Positions 31,893-43,624 are shown, counted from the first letter of the stretch. The stretch: DNA of 64,000 nucleotides from Gerris lacustris (GCA_951217055.1 OX578280.1:248001-312000), one strand, 5' to 3'. A program made the numbers and translations. Notes: generated by a model from the sequence alone, not told the origin.

Positions 31893-32766
31893 CAGGGCCT
31901 GCGCAAGAGGTTTTGGGGCCCTAGGTAAAACTATTATAAGGCCCCCCCCCCCCCATCATCCTTCGATTTAGCCACTCACTTTTAGGAAATATAAAAACAA
32001 AACAATTATAACACAATTTATCCTGTTCAGTTGAAATAGTTGCCAGTCCTACTAATCTCTCTTCCGTTATACATGACATGACAGCAGCCCAAAGGGGGGT
32101 CCGGGCCTCCCCCGGAAAATTTTAGGAAATTAGATTTAAAAAGGTGAATTTTGGTTTTTTTTAGAGCTTTTTCAGCTAAAAAAAAATCACCTAAAAGTTT
32201 GTTTAGCATTTTTTCTGCAGAATTTTTGAAACATTTATTAACTAATTCGGTTTTTAGACTAAATAACAATAGATTTTAGCTTTAACGCTATACTATGTAA
32301 TTAATTCTTCCTGATTCATTATGAAATACCTTCACAACGTCCTATAAAGCAACTGAACTAGGGGATACACTCTCAACTGAGTATATAAACAAACAGCCAT
32401 TAAAGTATGCAAATAAACAAACACAAAATAAGTTAATGTTTGTATCCCTCATAATCTTGTAAGTGGGAATCCCAGTTCTAAATGTTAATATCAACTTGAC
32501 TATTGCTCCATAAAAATTAATCATTTATTAGCAAAATAATTATTATATATTATTAGTTTTAAATGGTTATAAAAAATTATAAAACATAAGAAATGTTCAA
32601 CCAAATTTTATAGATCCGCCCCTGAGATCTCTCCTAATATAAATTTGCCATCTATATTTCTTTGTAAAAACATTGACCTCTTGGTGGGCAAGTATTTTGC
32701 GGCGCCCCACAGGCCCTAGCGCCCTAGGCGGTCGCCTAGTTCGCCTATACGGTCGCGCCGGCCCTG
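31893..32766. mobile_element. hAT-type non-autonomous element with 8-bp target duplication
   Basis: Flanks are atgtgagc at 31885-31892 and atgtgagc at 32767-32774, a perfect 8-bp duplication. The ends are CAGGGCCTGCGC and GCGCCGGCCCTG, an imperfect inverted pair starting CAGGGC. The 874-bp interior has a C homopolymer (about 31932-31945) and no transposase. The short frames inside are not genes. Confidence 0.85.
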
Positions 32767-32774
32767 ATGTGAGC

Positions 32775-33639
32775 CCGCGCACATCTTTTTGCACACTTTT
32801 CGTTGTCCAAAATAAGACGAAAATTACTTTATACGTCTGATTTCCAAATTTAATACCGTTTCTCGACTCATCAAATTGATCAACCTTTTTTACATCAAAG
32901 TTTTGACAATTTTGAAAAAGAAATTAAACCTCTTTTCACTGCGTAAATCCCGAGTCACGCCGGACACTTGAGCTGGTTAAATAAATAAAACTGTACTTAA
33001 GTAAATAGAAACTCATTTTCATTGGATAGACCTTAGATAATATTAATTTAACATATTTAAAAAAAAGAAAAAAAAATTGCTTACCTCAGATATTTTGATA
33101 TCCTCTATCATCCTTTTGAAGTAAAGTAAAAGTACGTGTGAAGAAAAAATAATTATAATAGTGTTTAATCTAACAATTTCACTTGAATAATTCACTTTCT
33201 TAAATAAAAAGTATAAGAGAACACAAAAATTAATTAAAATAAAATATTTGTAGACGAAGTTGTTGTTTTAGAGTAACAACTTTCCGAGAATATCGACCGT
33301 TTCACTCTCTATTACAATGAATAAATTAAGAAAAATCCGAACGTTAACTTTTTTAAAACGAAGTTGGTGACGTGGTAGATTCGTCGAAAAATGAACAAAA
33401 AGAAAGCCGAACAGCTGATCCAAAAATAAGGAAAGAGGTAGACAACCCCTGCAAGCGAAATATTTTGTTTTCTTCGATTATTATACCTGTTTAAAAAAAT
33501 ATCAAAGTGTTATCATTCTTATTTTTAAAATATTCTTTATTTTTTAGGAAAAATATTTCAATTAAATAATTAAAAAGAAGAATTATTCTAGAAAATTTAA
33601 TTGTTGGCAACAGTGATCATATTGCAAAGATTTTTATTC
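32775..33639. other. Spacer without a recognisable gene
   Basis: AT-rich unique-looking sequence; nothing assigned. Confidence 0.4.
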
Positions 33640-33848
33640 CTCAGTTTTCTTATCCGCCATTTTGTTAACTTATTGTGCTTATTTTAAGTTATCGTTTTAA
33701 AGTGTGAATTTAAGTTTTTGCCGGACATATTAGTTTTCCTTTACTTTTAAAGATAAACTAATGTTTTTAGACTTATATAATACATAATAACGAAGCCAAA
33801 GTAATATTTATTCAGTGGTGAAGCCAATTTAAGGAATTGCTTTCAAGG
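33640..33848 (+). other. Candidate non-coding first exon
   Basis: The segment contains tccgccattttgttaac, a GCCATTTTG word often found near animal transcription starts. It ends tttcaaggtacgtagag, which is a good 5' splice donor (AAG/GTACGT). The surroundings lack obvious repeat copies. There is no coding sequence to support it, so this is only a guess. Confidence 0.2.
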
Positions 33849-34593
33849 TACGTAGAGACTTTGGTATATTTCTTTCACTATTTTGTTTGTAAGTTGTTAT
33901 TACATGTTATAGTTAGTTCATATTCATATTGTGAAATATTTTATGAATGCAGATTTGTTTAGAATATCTGAACTCACATCACATCAATGTTACCGTTCCT
34001 TAAATTATATCGATCTTAGATTCGAATTATATTTCACAGCTGTTTCAATCGAATCAAGTCGAAACAACCGATATTTATTTATTAATGTATTTTTACTTAG
34101 GTCTTCAGGGGTTAAACACTTTTCTTATTAAAAAGAAGGTGATATTTCATCCCTCAATTGGGATATCTTCAAATCTTGTTTTGAAGTCAATGTTTCATTA
34201 TAAAATATTCTTTACCGGTAATTTGGTAAATGTCTGAATCTGCTACATCATATAAAACCTGATATGAGTAACTAGAGCTCAATCAACTGACTCTCAAGTC
34301 TGGAGGGGACAGCAAAAGAAAAACTGATATTTATTTGTTTACTTTATTATTATAATATCATGGAATAGGTGAAACCAAGTCATGTTGTACATCGGGTATT
34401 TTTTATATATATTACATTGTCGTGTAATTAATAAAATGACTGTTTAGGCTAAGATATTATATATTTCACCAAAAATATTCAATTTGTGTAAAAAGTAAAA
34501 AGTTTACTCTGAAGGTGAGCGCTTGAAATTTAGAATGGGCAATATGATTGACAATGTTTTCCCGCCTACTGCTCACAGTAGGAGAAATATTAG
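33849..34593. other. Spacer without a recognisable gene
   Basis: Short open frames only; nothing assigned. Confidence 0.4.
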
Positions 34594-35827
34594 TGACTGT
34601 CCAGGCCAACGGGGTTGGCCCTGACCAGCGCGGTGCTACACTTTTGGCCGCCACAGGCAAGACGGTTTTTGGCCGCCCCATTGAAGTAGGCATATTTTGA
34701 CTGGAGGGGGGGGGGGGTATTTTTTGGGGCTTCCTTACATTTATCCTGTGTTTAGGTTATTACATAAAACCATGGGCGTCGTTTGCAGTACATTATTGGG
34801 GGGGGGGGGGGACACATTCCGGGAGAGGGGTCCGTTGGCCCTCCCCCCTTAACATTTTGAAAATAAGACCTCTCAAAACAGTTTTTTTATGCATCTCTAG
34901 GTGAAATATTATTTTAATACTTTGTATAAAGTAAACTTACGGTGTAGTTCGTTTGAACAAAGTATTTTTATAAAAAATACTTTTATATACCAAATTAAAA
35001 ATAGTTATTGTAACATAATAAAAGTTGTGCACCTAATTATTGTAGATTAAATAGATCAGTCAATAGCCATTATGCAATATTAATTAAAATCTATAATAAA
35101 CTGTCATTCAATCAATAGTTATGAAAACATGTTTTCTTAGGGTGGGGGGGGGGGTGGCCGTAATATAAAGTTTAGTCAGACATTGGGTGGTAGAGCTATT
35201 GCAGCTCCCAGACAAAGGTGGGTATCTGGGGGCCCTAGGGAAATTTTGGTAATTTTAAACAAAATTTTGCATTCTTTTGATAAAGTTTTCTCTTTTGACA
35301 TCAATTGGTAAATCACAGTTGAAATTTGGTAAACAAGTTAAACTTTTTTGCCCAAAAACACGAAAAATGTAGCCAACTTGACAACTCAACATTTCTTTGA
35401 TCAGAGAGTAACTGCGAACTGATCGTAACATTAAATCTTTTTTGTAATTTTTGAGCGGGGTATCATTGTAAAGATATTGAAATGTATATTACTAATATAT
35501 ATCGTGTTTCCGAAATGGCGGCCATTTTACTCCCGAAATTACCAAGCCAAAATCCCCCAAAAAAATCCCCCCCCCCCCTACCCCATAAGGAAATGACCTA
35601 AAAATACTTTGTGGGCCAAAGATATTTCCGGGAATGACATAATTAGTCAAATTTTGGAAATTTTAGGTGGCCTTAAAAAGAAAGGGTGACCCAACATTTT
35701 TATTTTTTGAGTGGTGTATCATTTTAAAGGTATTGAAATACAGATCACAAATATACATCGCGTTTGCAAAATGGCGGTAATTTCACCCCTAAAAGAAGCA
35801 TATAAGTACATACCTAAGACGCTAATG
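34594..35827. repeat. G/C-homopolymer-rich repeat fragments
   Basis: Contains caggccaacggggttggccc, a near-palindromic string like a joined pair of hAT-type ends. It also has G runs near 34706-34718, 34799-34811 and 35143-35153, and a C run near 35568-35578. At 35460-35790 two related blocks with atggcgg and gtatcattttaaaggtatt recur. The pieces look like old element fragments with no coding content. Confidence 0.5.
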
Positions 35828-36592
35828 TAGGGTTACCAACCGTACCGTAAAAACGGTATTTTCCCGTTTTTTCACGAACATTCCCGGTGTCCCGACAAAG
35901 TCTCCCGGGACGCACATTCTCTGTTTGAGCATACTTACCAAAGCATAAGATATGCCACTATGTGTTTGCTACCCCCCCCCCCCCCCCCATATACTATAAG
36001 AATATTTTCGCTTATGAACATTCAATGGACAGACGAACGAAACAGGATAGGAGTGGAGTCACTTTCTGCAATTTTTCAAGTTTGTACTATATAATTTCAA
36101 AATGGATTGTTGTAACTTTTACATCTTTCTATTAGAAATGAAGCAAGTTTTAAAAATGGCTGGGGCAACAGCTAAGTTCACTAGAACCTCACAATAACGA
36201 ACCCTTCTATAGCGGACGAAAATAAGATTTTCTGTGAAATGCCGCCCGAGCCAGGACCGTGCATCCTGTTTTGTTTTGTTTTGGTAGACATTTTTAAAAA
36301 TCGCTTATTAAACATATTATGTTCAAAGCTATCTTTTATTTGATGTATAATAATACCTTTTTATCGATAACTATTGTACATTTTCTAGACGTATGCCCTT
36401 TCGCATTATTATTTAAAATAATTATAGTCGTAATATAACGGACTTTTATAATAGCGGAGAACCCTCAGCTCCTGTTAATCCGTCGCCAGAACACCCCCCC
36501 CCCCCCTAAACTGGGGGCATTCCCCCAGAGCCCCAAGATTGGGTCCCCTAGTGAGGTGTCCCGTTTTTTCAGTTGACGATTTGGTTACCCTT
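35828..36592. mobile_element. hAT-like element with agggttacc ends
   Basis: The left end is tagggttaccaaccgtaccg and the right end, on the minus strand, is aagggtaaccaaatcgtcaa. Both are followed within about 30 bases by acggt or cccgttttttc words. A target duplication is not clear. The interior has C homopolymers near 35971-35987 and 36493-36506 and no transposase. Confidence 0.55.
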
Positions 36593-36679
36593 ATATGCTA
36601 AAGGATAATATGCACACCTTGTTCCTTTAAAGTTCATCTTTTTATTCATATTTTAGTAAAAAAAATGTAGGAAATATGA

Positions 36680-36755
36680 ATTTCTATGACCGAAGAAACC
36701 CTTTTAGTAGCTTGCTGGCAAGCACTTGACGGATTTTTTTACTTTAAGCTGTTTA
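36680..36755 (+). repeat. Dispersed repeat shared with 26320-26395
   Basis: Same gaagaaaccctttt and cttgctggcaag strings. Confidence 0.55.
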
Positions 36756-36767
36756 CTAAAAATTCCT

Positions 36768-37207
36768 CCTTATGAATGGGTAATAATATTAATATTAATC
36801 GAAACGTTTGTAAATAAGGAAGTTTTTCCTGAAGTCCGAACAGATTAAGCTCGGTTCAATTCCAAGTTATAGAACCACAAAAAAATTGAATTTTTATATT
36901 TTTTCTTAAAACTAAAATTTGTTATAATTTTTTGTCATGTAATTTGAGGGCACATTTCATAAAATTGCACTTTGCTTGTAGGGAATTTTGTCAGCTTTAC
37001 AACGAAACCAAATATTTTGTTCTAGCTTTTAAACCTTGGGAGCAATTAGTGTTCTTATGAGCAAAGGAATGCGATCTTAAAAAAAGTTGACCTGGTGAGA
37101 AAACGGTTATTATATGACATGGTTTATATACTGTTTTTTGTAGCCCCTGAGGCGTAGAACAACCCACTTCATTTTTTCACATATATCGCCAGTCACCCTG
37201 TATATAA
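36768..37207 (-). repeat. Dispersed repeat family C, copy 2
   Basis: This is the inverse of 28530-28978. It starts with cttatgaatgggtaataata, passes aagtttttcctgaagtccga and ends tcgccagtcaccctgtatat. The minus-strand end acagggtgactggcgatata gives the better-preserved terminus of the family. Confidence 0.7.
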
Positions 37208-37592
37208 ATATTTTTCTTCCAGACCCCCCCCCCCCCCCCCCCCCCTCGGAGTTCCGTCTGTCCGAATCTGGCCTTCGTAAATTATGGTAACCCTAGCTAT
37301 AATGATAATAAAAATGATAAGTGGCATTAGGGCACGTGCATGTCGCTTACAAGCAGTTATTTTTACATTAAATAATAATAATTATTGAAGTTAAATTGCC
37401 AAAAATAAATTATCTGTAATTAAATAATAATAAATAAATAATTTTATTAAGAGATATTTACTATGAACATTTTTCATTTTGATTTTATCAGATCCAGTAT
37501 CAAACATAGTATTTGTTTTTTCCTCGGCTGCAAGATTTAAATAGAAGATACAATAATACTTTAGATAACTATAACAACAACAGTAACATAAA
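37208..37592. other. Spacer with a 20+ C homopolymer
   Basis: A C run lies at about 37224-37245. At 37282-37296 atggtaaccctagc resembles a hAT-type end in inverted orientation. Nothing else is seen. Confidence 0.45.
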
Positions 37593-37975
37593 TCACAGGC
37601 AAGTACTTGCGCTGCGTCCAAGTACTTTTTAGGGTTTTGTAGATGATTAAGCATTGATTTTTTTTCTTCTATCTCAAGGGTCCTGGGTTCGATCCCCCGG
37701 GGGGTCATAATATTTTTCATCAGTAATAACGACTAGATAAATTGCATTTTTTCAGAAACTTTTTAATCGCTCCACCATAAGGTATAGCTATGAATTATTT
37801 CGAAATTTTAGGACCAGCCGTTATATAGTGTTTAGAGAGGGGGGGGGGGGATTTTTCGGGAGTATATTTTGACTTATAAAACCAATAAAGAATGAAAAAT
37901 ATAAAAAAGCAAATATATATTTGTGTCCTGCTCTTCAGCAGCTTTCATTTGATACCCAACTCTGGTGAAGGTTAA
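37593..37975 (+). repeat. tRNA-headed repeat (family S), forward copy
   Basis: It reads agtactttttagggttttgt, then tatctcaagggtcctgggtt followed by cgatcccccggggggtca, then a body with ttcatcagtaataacgac and ttttaggaccagccg. The ggttcgatccc string is a good Pol III B box in a T-arm-like hairpin. Copies on the minus strand lie at 49000-49640 and 53330-53970. It is best read as a tRNA-related SINE. Confidence 0.65.
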
Positions 37976-38190
37976 TAGAACATATAAATAAACTGAAGTA
38001 TAACAAAAACAAGTGGTTTGATAACAATGATTAGATACATCTTAGATTAAAAAATAAATAATATTGTAATTAACACTTATTATATGCTATCTAATATGTT
38101 TGATTCTTTTATGTTTGTATTTTATGTACTTATTTCTATAGATCACTGATATTGTAGTTGCCTATATTTTTGATTAGTTGGTTAGCCTGG

Positions 38191-38580
38191 TGTCTGTAAT
38201 TGGTTCCGAAGCAAATACAGACAAAATAAAAAGTAATAATTAAAAAATAATAATTAAAAAAAAGTAATTTAGTTAAAAGTTACTTTCATTCACACGCGCA
38301 TTCATACAAGTTAAAAGTTACTTTCATTCACACGCGCATTCATACAAGTTAAAAGTTACTTTCATTCACACGCGCATTCATACAAGTTAAAAGTTACTTT
38401 CATTCACACGCGCATTCATACTAAGTTAAAAGTTACTATCATTCACACGCGCATTCATACAAGTTAAAAGTTACTTTCATTCACACGCGCATTCATACAA
38501 GTTAAAAGTTAAGTTGTACAAAAAAGTGTTTCACACCAAAACAATCATTCACACAGAACTTAAATTAACAAGTTCATAAA
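38191..38580 (-). repeat. BEL/Pao LTR relic with internal 38-bp expansion
   Basis: The minus strand reads blocks in LTR order: a gaatgattgttttggtgtga segment, then gtgtgaatg-type words, then tgtctgtatttgcttcgg. The intact LTR has these at 7950-8110. Between them one segment of the LTR has been amplified as a 38-bp tandem repeat. Confidence 0.7.
38272..38513. repeat. 38-bp minisatellite, 6 copies plus a partial
   Basis: Units start at 38272, 38310, 38348, 38386, 38425 and 38463, with a partial at 38501. Each holds gttaaaagttactttcattc then acacgcgcattcata. One unit has an extra base and one has a tttc to tatc change. The cacacgcgcattca part corresponds to the inverse of tgaatgcgtgtgtga in the intact BEL LTR. 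Confidence 0.9.
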
Positions 38581-38689
38581 TGATAAATATCTATAATTTT
38601 AAAATAACTTAACCGTTGACGATGAAGGGATGTTTGGCATCATGCCGCGGCGTAGATAAGTTCCTGACTCTTCCATCCGGACTCGATGA

Positions 38690-39230
38690 GAATTAAACAT
38701 GTTTCAATTTTACTACGTTTTGATTAGCTTGCATTCTTGTTTGTTTGTTTGTATGTCCGGTACAAATCTGGCAATCGATTTCTAACTAACTTCCCGAATA
38801 GCTAGACATTTGAAACTTTTAGCATAGCTCAGAACATGATGACAATGCATTATTTTAATACTTTTAGCCATCTTTCAGCAGAAGTTAATTAGTTTTAGCA
38901 AATTTTGCTATGCGGAAAGTTAGTTCGGAAAAAATCCGCAAGTTATTTTATTTTTTTTGCCATATAATATTTAAGCAATCTTCATTTTGACGGGTCTCAA
39001 ATTTGTGATAGATAAACATTGAATGACAGCAAAACAGGAAATATCGATTATATTATTTCAAATATATGGATGGCACGGTTTAGATTTGGTGTTGGGAAGA
39101 TCCGTTGTACAAAGATTTGTCCTTTTATAGGTTTTAGATCAGCTCTCTAGATGGTTGTCATTTATGTGAAGTAAATAAATTCGGAACTATTTTCTTTTTT
39201 TCACTAACATTATCTATAATATAAGTGGCA
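38690..39230 (+). repeat. Dispersed repeat family R, copy 1
   Basis: The inverse of this segment occurs at 51320-51835 and 55651-56166. Shared words include ctacgttttgattagcttgc, aacttcccgaatagctagac, tgtccttttatagg and gtcatttatgtgaagtaaat. No coding sequence is recognisable. Confidence 0.7.
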
Positions 39231-39371
39231 ATGTCCTGATTGACTGACTGACTGACATAGAATCAACGCACAGCAAAATCTGCTTAACCGAGAGACTTGA
39301 AATTTTGAGGATATACTCGGTTCATATCATAGGCATCCACTAAGAAAGGATTTTGCGAAATTTTTATTTTT

Positions 39372-39770
39372 GTACCCAGGGGTACGGGGTACATATGTCA
39401 AAGTAATGAATACTTTTTATGATGCATATTGTTGAAAAGCTCTTTAAAAGTACAGTAATTGTTGTTATGTACAGTTTTGTCATATTTTCGTTCTGGAGGG
39501 GGTAAAATGGAAAAATGTGTATAACTACATCTTATATAAATGAAGAGTGTCTATGAGTGTCTTTTATCTTAAACAAATGAAGAGTGTCTATGAGTGTACT
39601 GCTTACATGAGATTATAAAGTTAAAATGTTGGTACACAGGAGTACGGGGTACAAATGTCAAAGTAATGAAAACCCTTCACGATGCATTCCGTTGAAAAGC
39701 TCTTTAAGAGTGCTGTACAATTATTGTTATGTACATTTAGGGGGGTAAAATGGAAAAATATATCTATATC
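39372..39770 (+). repeat. Two tandem copies of the ggggtacggggtac repeat
   Basis: Blocks starting caggggtacggggtac, passing ttgaaaagctctttaa and ending gggggtaaaatggaaaaa lie at about 39376-39520 and 39635-39768. The same block occurs at 51936-52085 and 56267-56415. Confidence 0.7.
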
Positions 39771-41285
39771 TATGTATAAAAAACTAATAATTGTTGTGTC
39801 TGTACATTTATCCGATTGGGCAAAAATTTTGTATTTATTAATTTATTTATTATTATTATTTTTTTTATTATTATTTTTTTTTTTTTTTAAATACCTTTAT
39901 TGAATTAAACATATTAATACATAAATAATATTTTAGTACATCAATTTATCTATTTTATTGATTTTACATTTTAGCTCTACATAAGGTTATCTCAATCACG
40001 TCCAAATGGCTGAATAGATTTTGGTGGGTCTTGGGTACAATGTTAAGCTTAATTCTGCGGGTGATAAAGGATATAAAACGATTTGGTAGCTTTATATGGA
40101 GCTGAGAACGGGGCTTCTAAATAGATTTCAAAATTCTTATTTCATTTTTCATAAAAAATGTATTTAACCAAATTGCAGAATAAACTACTGACCATATTTT
40201 ATGTTTTGTGGAAATTTCTGTAGGAAGAACTGTTAAATAAATTACTTTTCAATCACTGTCAAAAAATATTTAGATTTATTTTTAGATATTAAGGCAATAA
40301 TTAATAAATCACGTCTTACCGCGCCTAAACCTTTACTAACTTAATCATGACCACTTCTTTAAAATTCTAAAATAAAATCTACGAGTGTATACGTAGTATA
40401 ATAATTTCTAAATTATATTAATAACTGCCAATAGAGATTTTCTAAAATTTTATCCCTAAGGGGAACATAAGGACAGAGTTTGACATGCGCACATGTGGGA
40501 ATAGGTGAGCTTCAAGCCAAGACCTGGTCAGGCAGCGTGTCGAGAGTCCAGTGCCACGAATCTACATGCATATGCAATGTGCACAGATATATTATATGCC
40601 CAATATAATATATATATATATTATGCATAATCCATCGCTAATTTAATTGTGCTCCAGCAAGCAAGTAGAGTGATGCCTTTACTGAACGCAAAGACTAAGC
40701 GAGAGAGGTTGCACCAGTGTTATACCAATTAACAGTACGTTTACATTACTTGTAAACTAATGTTGCAGCTGCGCATGTTTTTAAGTTGATGAAAGTGTTG
40801 ATTTGAAGAAATCGTGTGCTAAATAGTGACAATGTTAAAAGAAAAGTATACAATATATAATAGGATGAAATATAAAATAAACAACTGTTGGTCTCCTACA
40901 CTCATAAATATCATAATTGTAGACATAAAAATATTCTTAATCTGTTATTGATTTCATAAATATTCTTATTCTGCGCTTCAAGAGTTTTCAAAAGTAAATG
41001 CAGCTTAAGTTTAAAAATATTAAATCCAATGGTAATATAAACAAACAAAGAGACAGAGAATGAGAGACAGTGAGACGGGGAAGGGCTGGAGGGAAAGCAT
41101 TTAGTTTGTAAAGGTAGGGAAGTGGTCATGCGCAGTAGTAACCATGTATATGAAAATATTTATTTACCGGAAACCTCAAAGGGGCAGATAGATCCAATAA
41201 ATATTAAATAACTTCAATTCTACTGAATATTTTTCAAATAAAGCCTTAATATAAAATTACAACTCTACAAAGCTATTACAAACTA
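39771..41285. other. Spacer without a recognisable gene
   Basis: T-rich run near 39855-39890 and an (AT)-rich palindrome near 40594-40632. No domain or repeat is assigned to the rest. Confidence 0.4.
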
Positions 41286-42006
41286 TACTGCCGAAAACTA
41301 CACTCCATGCTTAAAAAGGCAAAGAAACATTATTTCAGGCAGAAGATAGAAAAATTTGAAAATGACATGTCTAAAGTGTGGAAGCAAGTAAATAAAACAA
41401 CTTAGAAAGCAAACAGAGAAAGATGTTATCAAAGAAATTAAGGATGTGAATGGTACTGTAATAAACGCCTTAAATGATTAAATAATGGGGACCGATGTGT
41501 GTGAAAATATTTTACCACTATAATAGGACAGATCATTACCAATAATCTGCGGAATAAAAATAATGATACTAATGTAGGAAATACAATCATAGATGAAGTG
41601 AAATAAAATAGATATTAATGAAGAAGATATATAAAAGGCTGTCAATCAACTGAGAGATGGCACTTCTCCTGGTCACGAAGAAATTACTACAGCCCCCGTA
41701 ATCAAAGATAATATAAGTTCATTAGTAAAAACCTTTGTTACACATTGCTAAGCTGAACTTTGAATAAAGCCTTTTCCCGGACATCATAAACATTGCCCTA
41801 ATTTACCCTGTCAACAAGAGTGGACCCTCCAATGAACCTACTTGTTTGAGAGAGAAAGAGGAAGAGGAGGTAGGGAAGTTATCTGACTTTATCGGTTGTC
41901 CGGCGGCGTGGTCTCCGGTGAGGTCAGTCGTGGCGTCTCGCAATCCGGTAACGGCGTTCTACACGGATTGGAACGAACGTTGAGTTCTCAAAGCACTTGT
42001 TTGACA

Positions 42007-42295
42007 GAGGAAGAGTGATAACCACGGCCACGGAGAGGAAGAGTGATAACCACGGCCACGGAGAGGAAGAGTGATAACCACGGCCACGGAGAGGAAGAGT
42101 GATAACCACGGCCACGGAGAGGAAGAGTGATAACCACGGCCACGGAGAGGAAGAGTGATAACCACGGCCACGGAGAGGAAGAGTGATAACCACGGCCACG
42201 GAGAGGAAGAGTGATAACCACGGCCACGGAGAGGAAGAGTGATAACCACGGCCACGGAGAGGAAGAGTGATAACCACGGCCACGGAGAGGAAGAG
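42007..42295. repeat. 28-bp minisatellite, 10 copies plus a partial
   Basis: Units start at 42007 and every 28 bases to 42259, with a partial at 42287. Each holds gaggaagagtgataaccacg then gccacgga. The minus strand has no stop in any frame of the unit, so three long overlapping frames arise that cycle through the same words. They are artefacts of the repeat. Confidence 0.97.
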
Positions 42296-42696
42296 CACAC
42301 AGGTAGCTTTTATGAAAAAAGAAGTACGTCCGACGCGCACATGAGAGGAAAGGGTAGATAGATAGGAGGCAGTGGCGAGGAAGGACGAGGGAGGGGAGAT
42401 GACACTTGAAAACGCGGGAAAAGGATCTAGGCATAGGAAAATTGCGGGAAAGGAAAAGGGAGCTGGCGGGAAGTTTAAATAGAACCTTAAATACTATCAC
42501 TACTAATTCCAATCCCATCTCACTAGTTTGAAACGTAGCAAAAATTCTAGAAGAAATAGCTAAAAGTCATCTAAACAAATTTTTACAACCCTATAAAATA
42601 ATTGCTAATAACCAGTTCGGGTTTCAAAACGGTTTAAATACTCAAGACGCCATAAATAAAGTAACAACAGTTATAACTGAAAGTCTGGTAGAACTG

Positions 42697-43019
42697 CAGT
42701 ATATGGGGCCCCTACTACATATCGCAAATTGGTACTATTGATTGTTATAATGACATATCGATATATCGAAATAATGCGTAATTTTACGCGTTTTAACAAA
42801 AATGTGTTTGAATTCAATTTTGTAAACCTTAATTTTTTTGCCCTAGAATTTTCAATCGCCGCTCATTTTCTGAAGAAAAACAACCCTGCTCCATATAGAC
42901 CAGGTAGAGGTCCAAATCCAAGTACAAAAGAGTTTAATGGACAAGATATATGGATATATAAAGTTTTCAAAGAGGTCGACAGTGATTTAACGTGTTATCA
43001 GAAGGGGCCCCATATACTG
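42697..43019. mobile_element. 323-bp MITE with cagtatatggggcccct ends
   Basis: cagtatatggggcccct at 42697-42713 and aggggccccatatactg at 43003-43019 are exact reverse complements. The flanking octamers tagaactg and tagttcag are similar but not identical, which fits an aged 8-bp hAT duplication. The element splits the RT relic between its GLNTQDA and motif A regions. The 97-codon frame inside has no recognised domain. Confidence 0.8.
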
Positions 43020-43126
43020 TAGTTCAGCCGAAAGGGAAAGTTTAGATAGAGGAAAAAACCTATCGCTGTAGGCTGTATATATGTATTATATCTTACCAAA
43101 GCAGTCGATAGCGTTGTACCTGCTGT

Positions 43127-43200
43127 TAATGATAATTATAATTTGATTTAAATTAAAATTTAATCTTTCCGTAGTATGAATTCTACATAAAACTTAAACA
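43127..43200 (+). repeat. Single arm of the tRNA-containing fold-back element
   Basis: gataattataatttgattta followed by aattaaaattta and tttccgtagtatgaa matches the right arm at 48081-48128. The tRNA-like core and the other arm are absent. Confidence 0.6.
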
Positions 43201-43624
43201 TTTGAATTTCTAATATTAAATAAAAGACGTATGGAACTCTCAGAACCACCATTTAAACAGGTTTTGATACTAACTATTAAACAACTGAGTCAAAGTAAAT
43301 GTCTAACCCGCCTACAGGAAGCAAAACATGACTTAGAGAAAATAGACCATGTCATAATAACCAGGTCTAACCAGAGGTCATTACGTAGTACCAGCTCTTA
43401 GAACCTCTATGGCACAAATACACTGGACTTAAGTCATAGGGATTTTGTTTGGAGGGGGGGGGGATGTAAGGTTTTGGCACTTGAATTCGAACCCATGACT
43501 CTGAGACCCGAATTCGAATGCTCTCCCACGGTGGTTGTCAATTCGAGTCACGAATAGAAATTTGAAATAAATTATACTATATTACTTTAAAGAAAAACTT
43601 TTGACGTATGTATTTGATATGTAA
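43201..43624. other. Spacer with G tract
   Basis: A G run lies near 43454-43463. ttcgaacccatgactctgag resembles a tRNA-arm string but no cloverleaf could be drawn. No gene is seen. Confidence 0.4.

Larger units (their letters stand above)
41286..43126 (+). pseudogene. Decayed Jockey-type reverse transcriptase, twice interrupted
   Basis: The pieces read in RT order across frames: AKKHYFRQKIEKFENDMSK (about 41315-41375), then VNQLRDGTSPGHEEI (about 41640-41690), then INIALIYPVNKSG near 41790-41825. After an interruption come AKILEEIAKSHLNKF and NNQFGFQNGLNTQDA (about 42535-42660). After a second interruption come SLDRGKKPIAV and LTKAVDSV (about 43035-43120), which is the motif A region with the catalytic aspartate. 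Stops and frame changes are frequent. The first gap (about 41835-42500) holds a minisatellite, and the second is a 323-bp MITE. The relic ends where a fold-back arm begins at about 43127. Confidence 0.65.

Noticed and set aside
41924..42518. Three overlapping proline/serine/leucine-rich minus-strand frames of 113-176 residues
   Set aside because: They are generated by the 28-bp minisatellite, which has no stop in any minus-strand frame.
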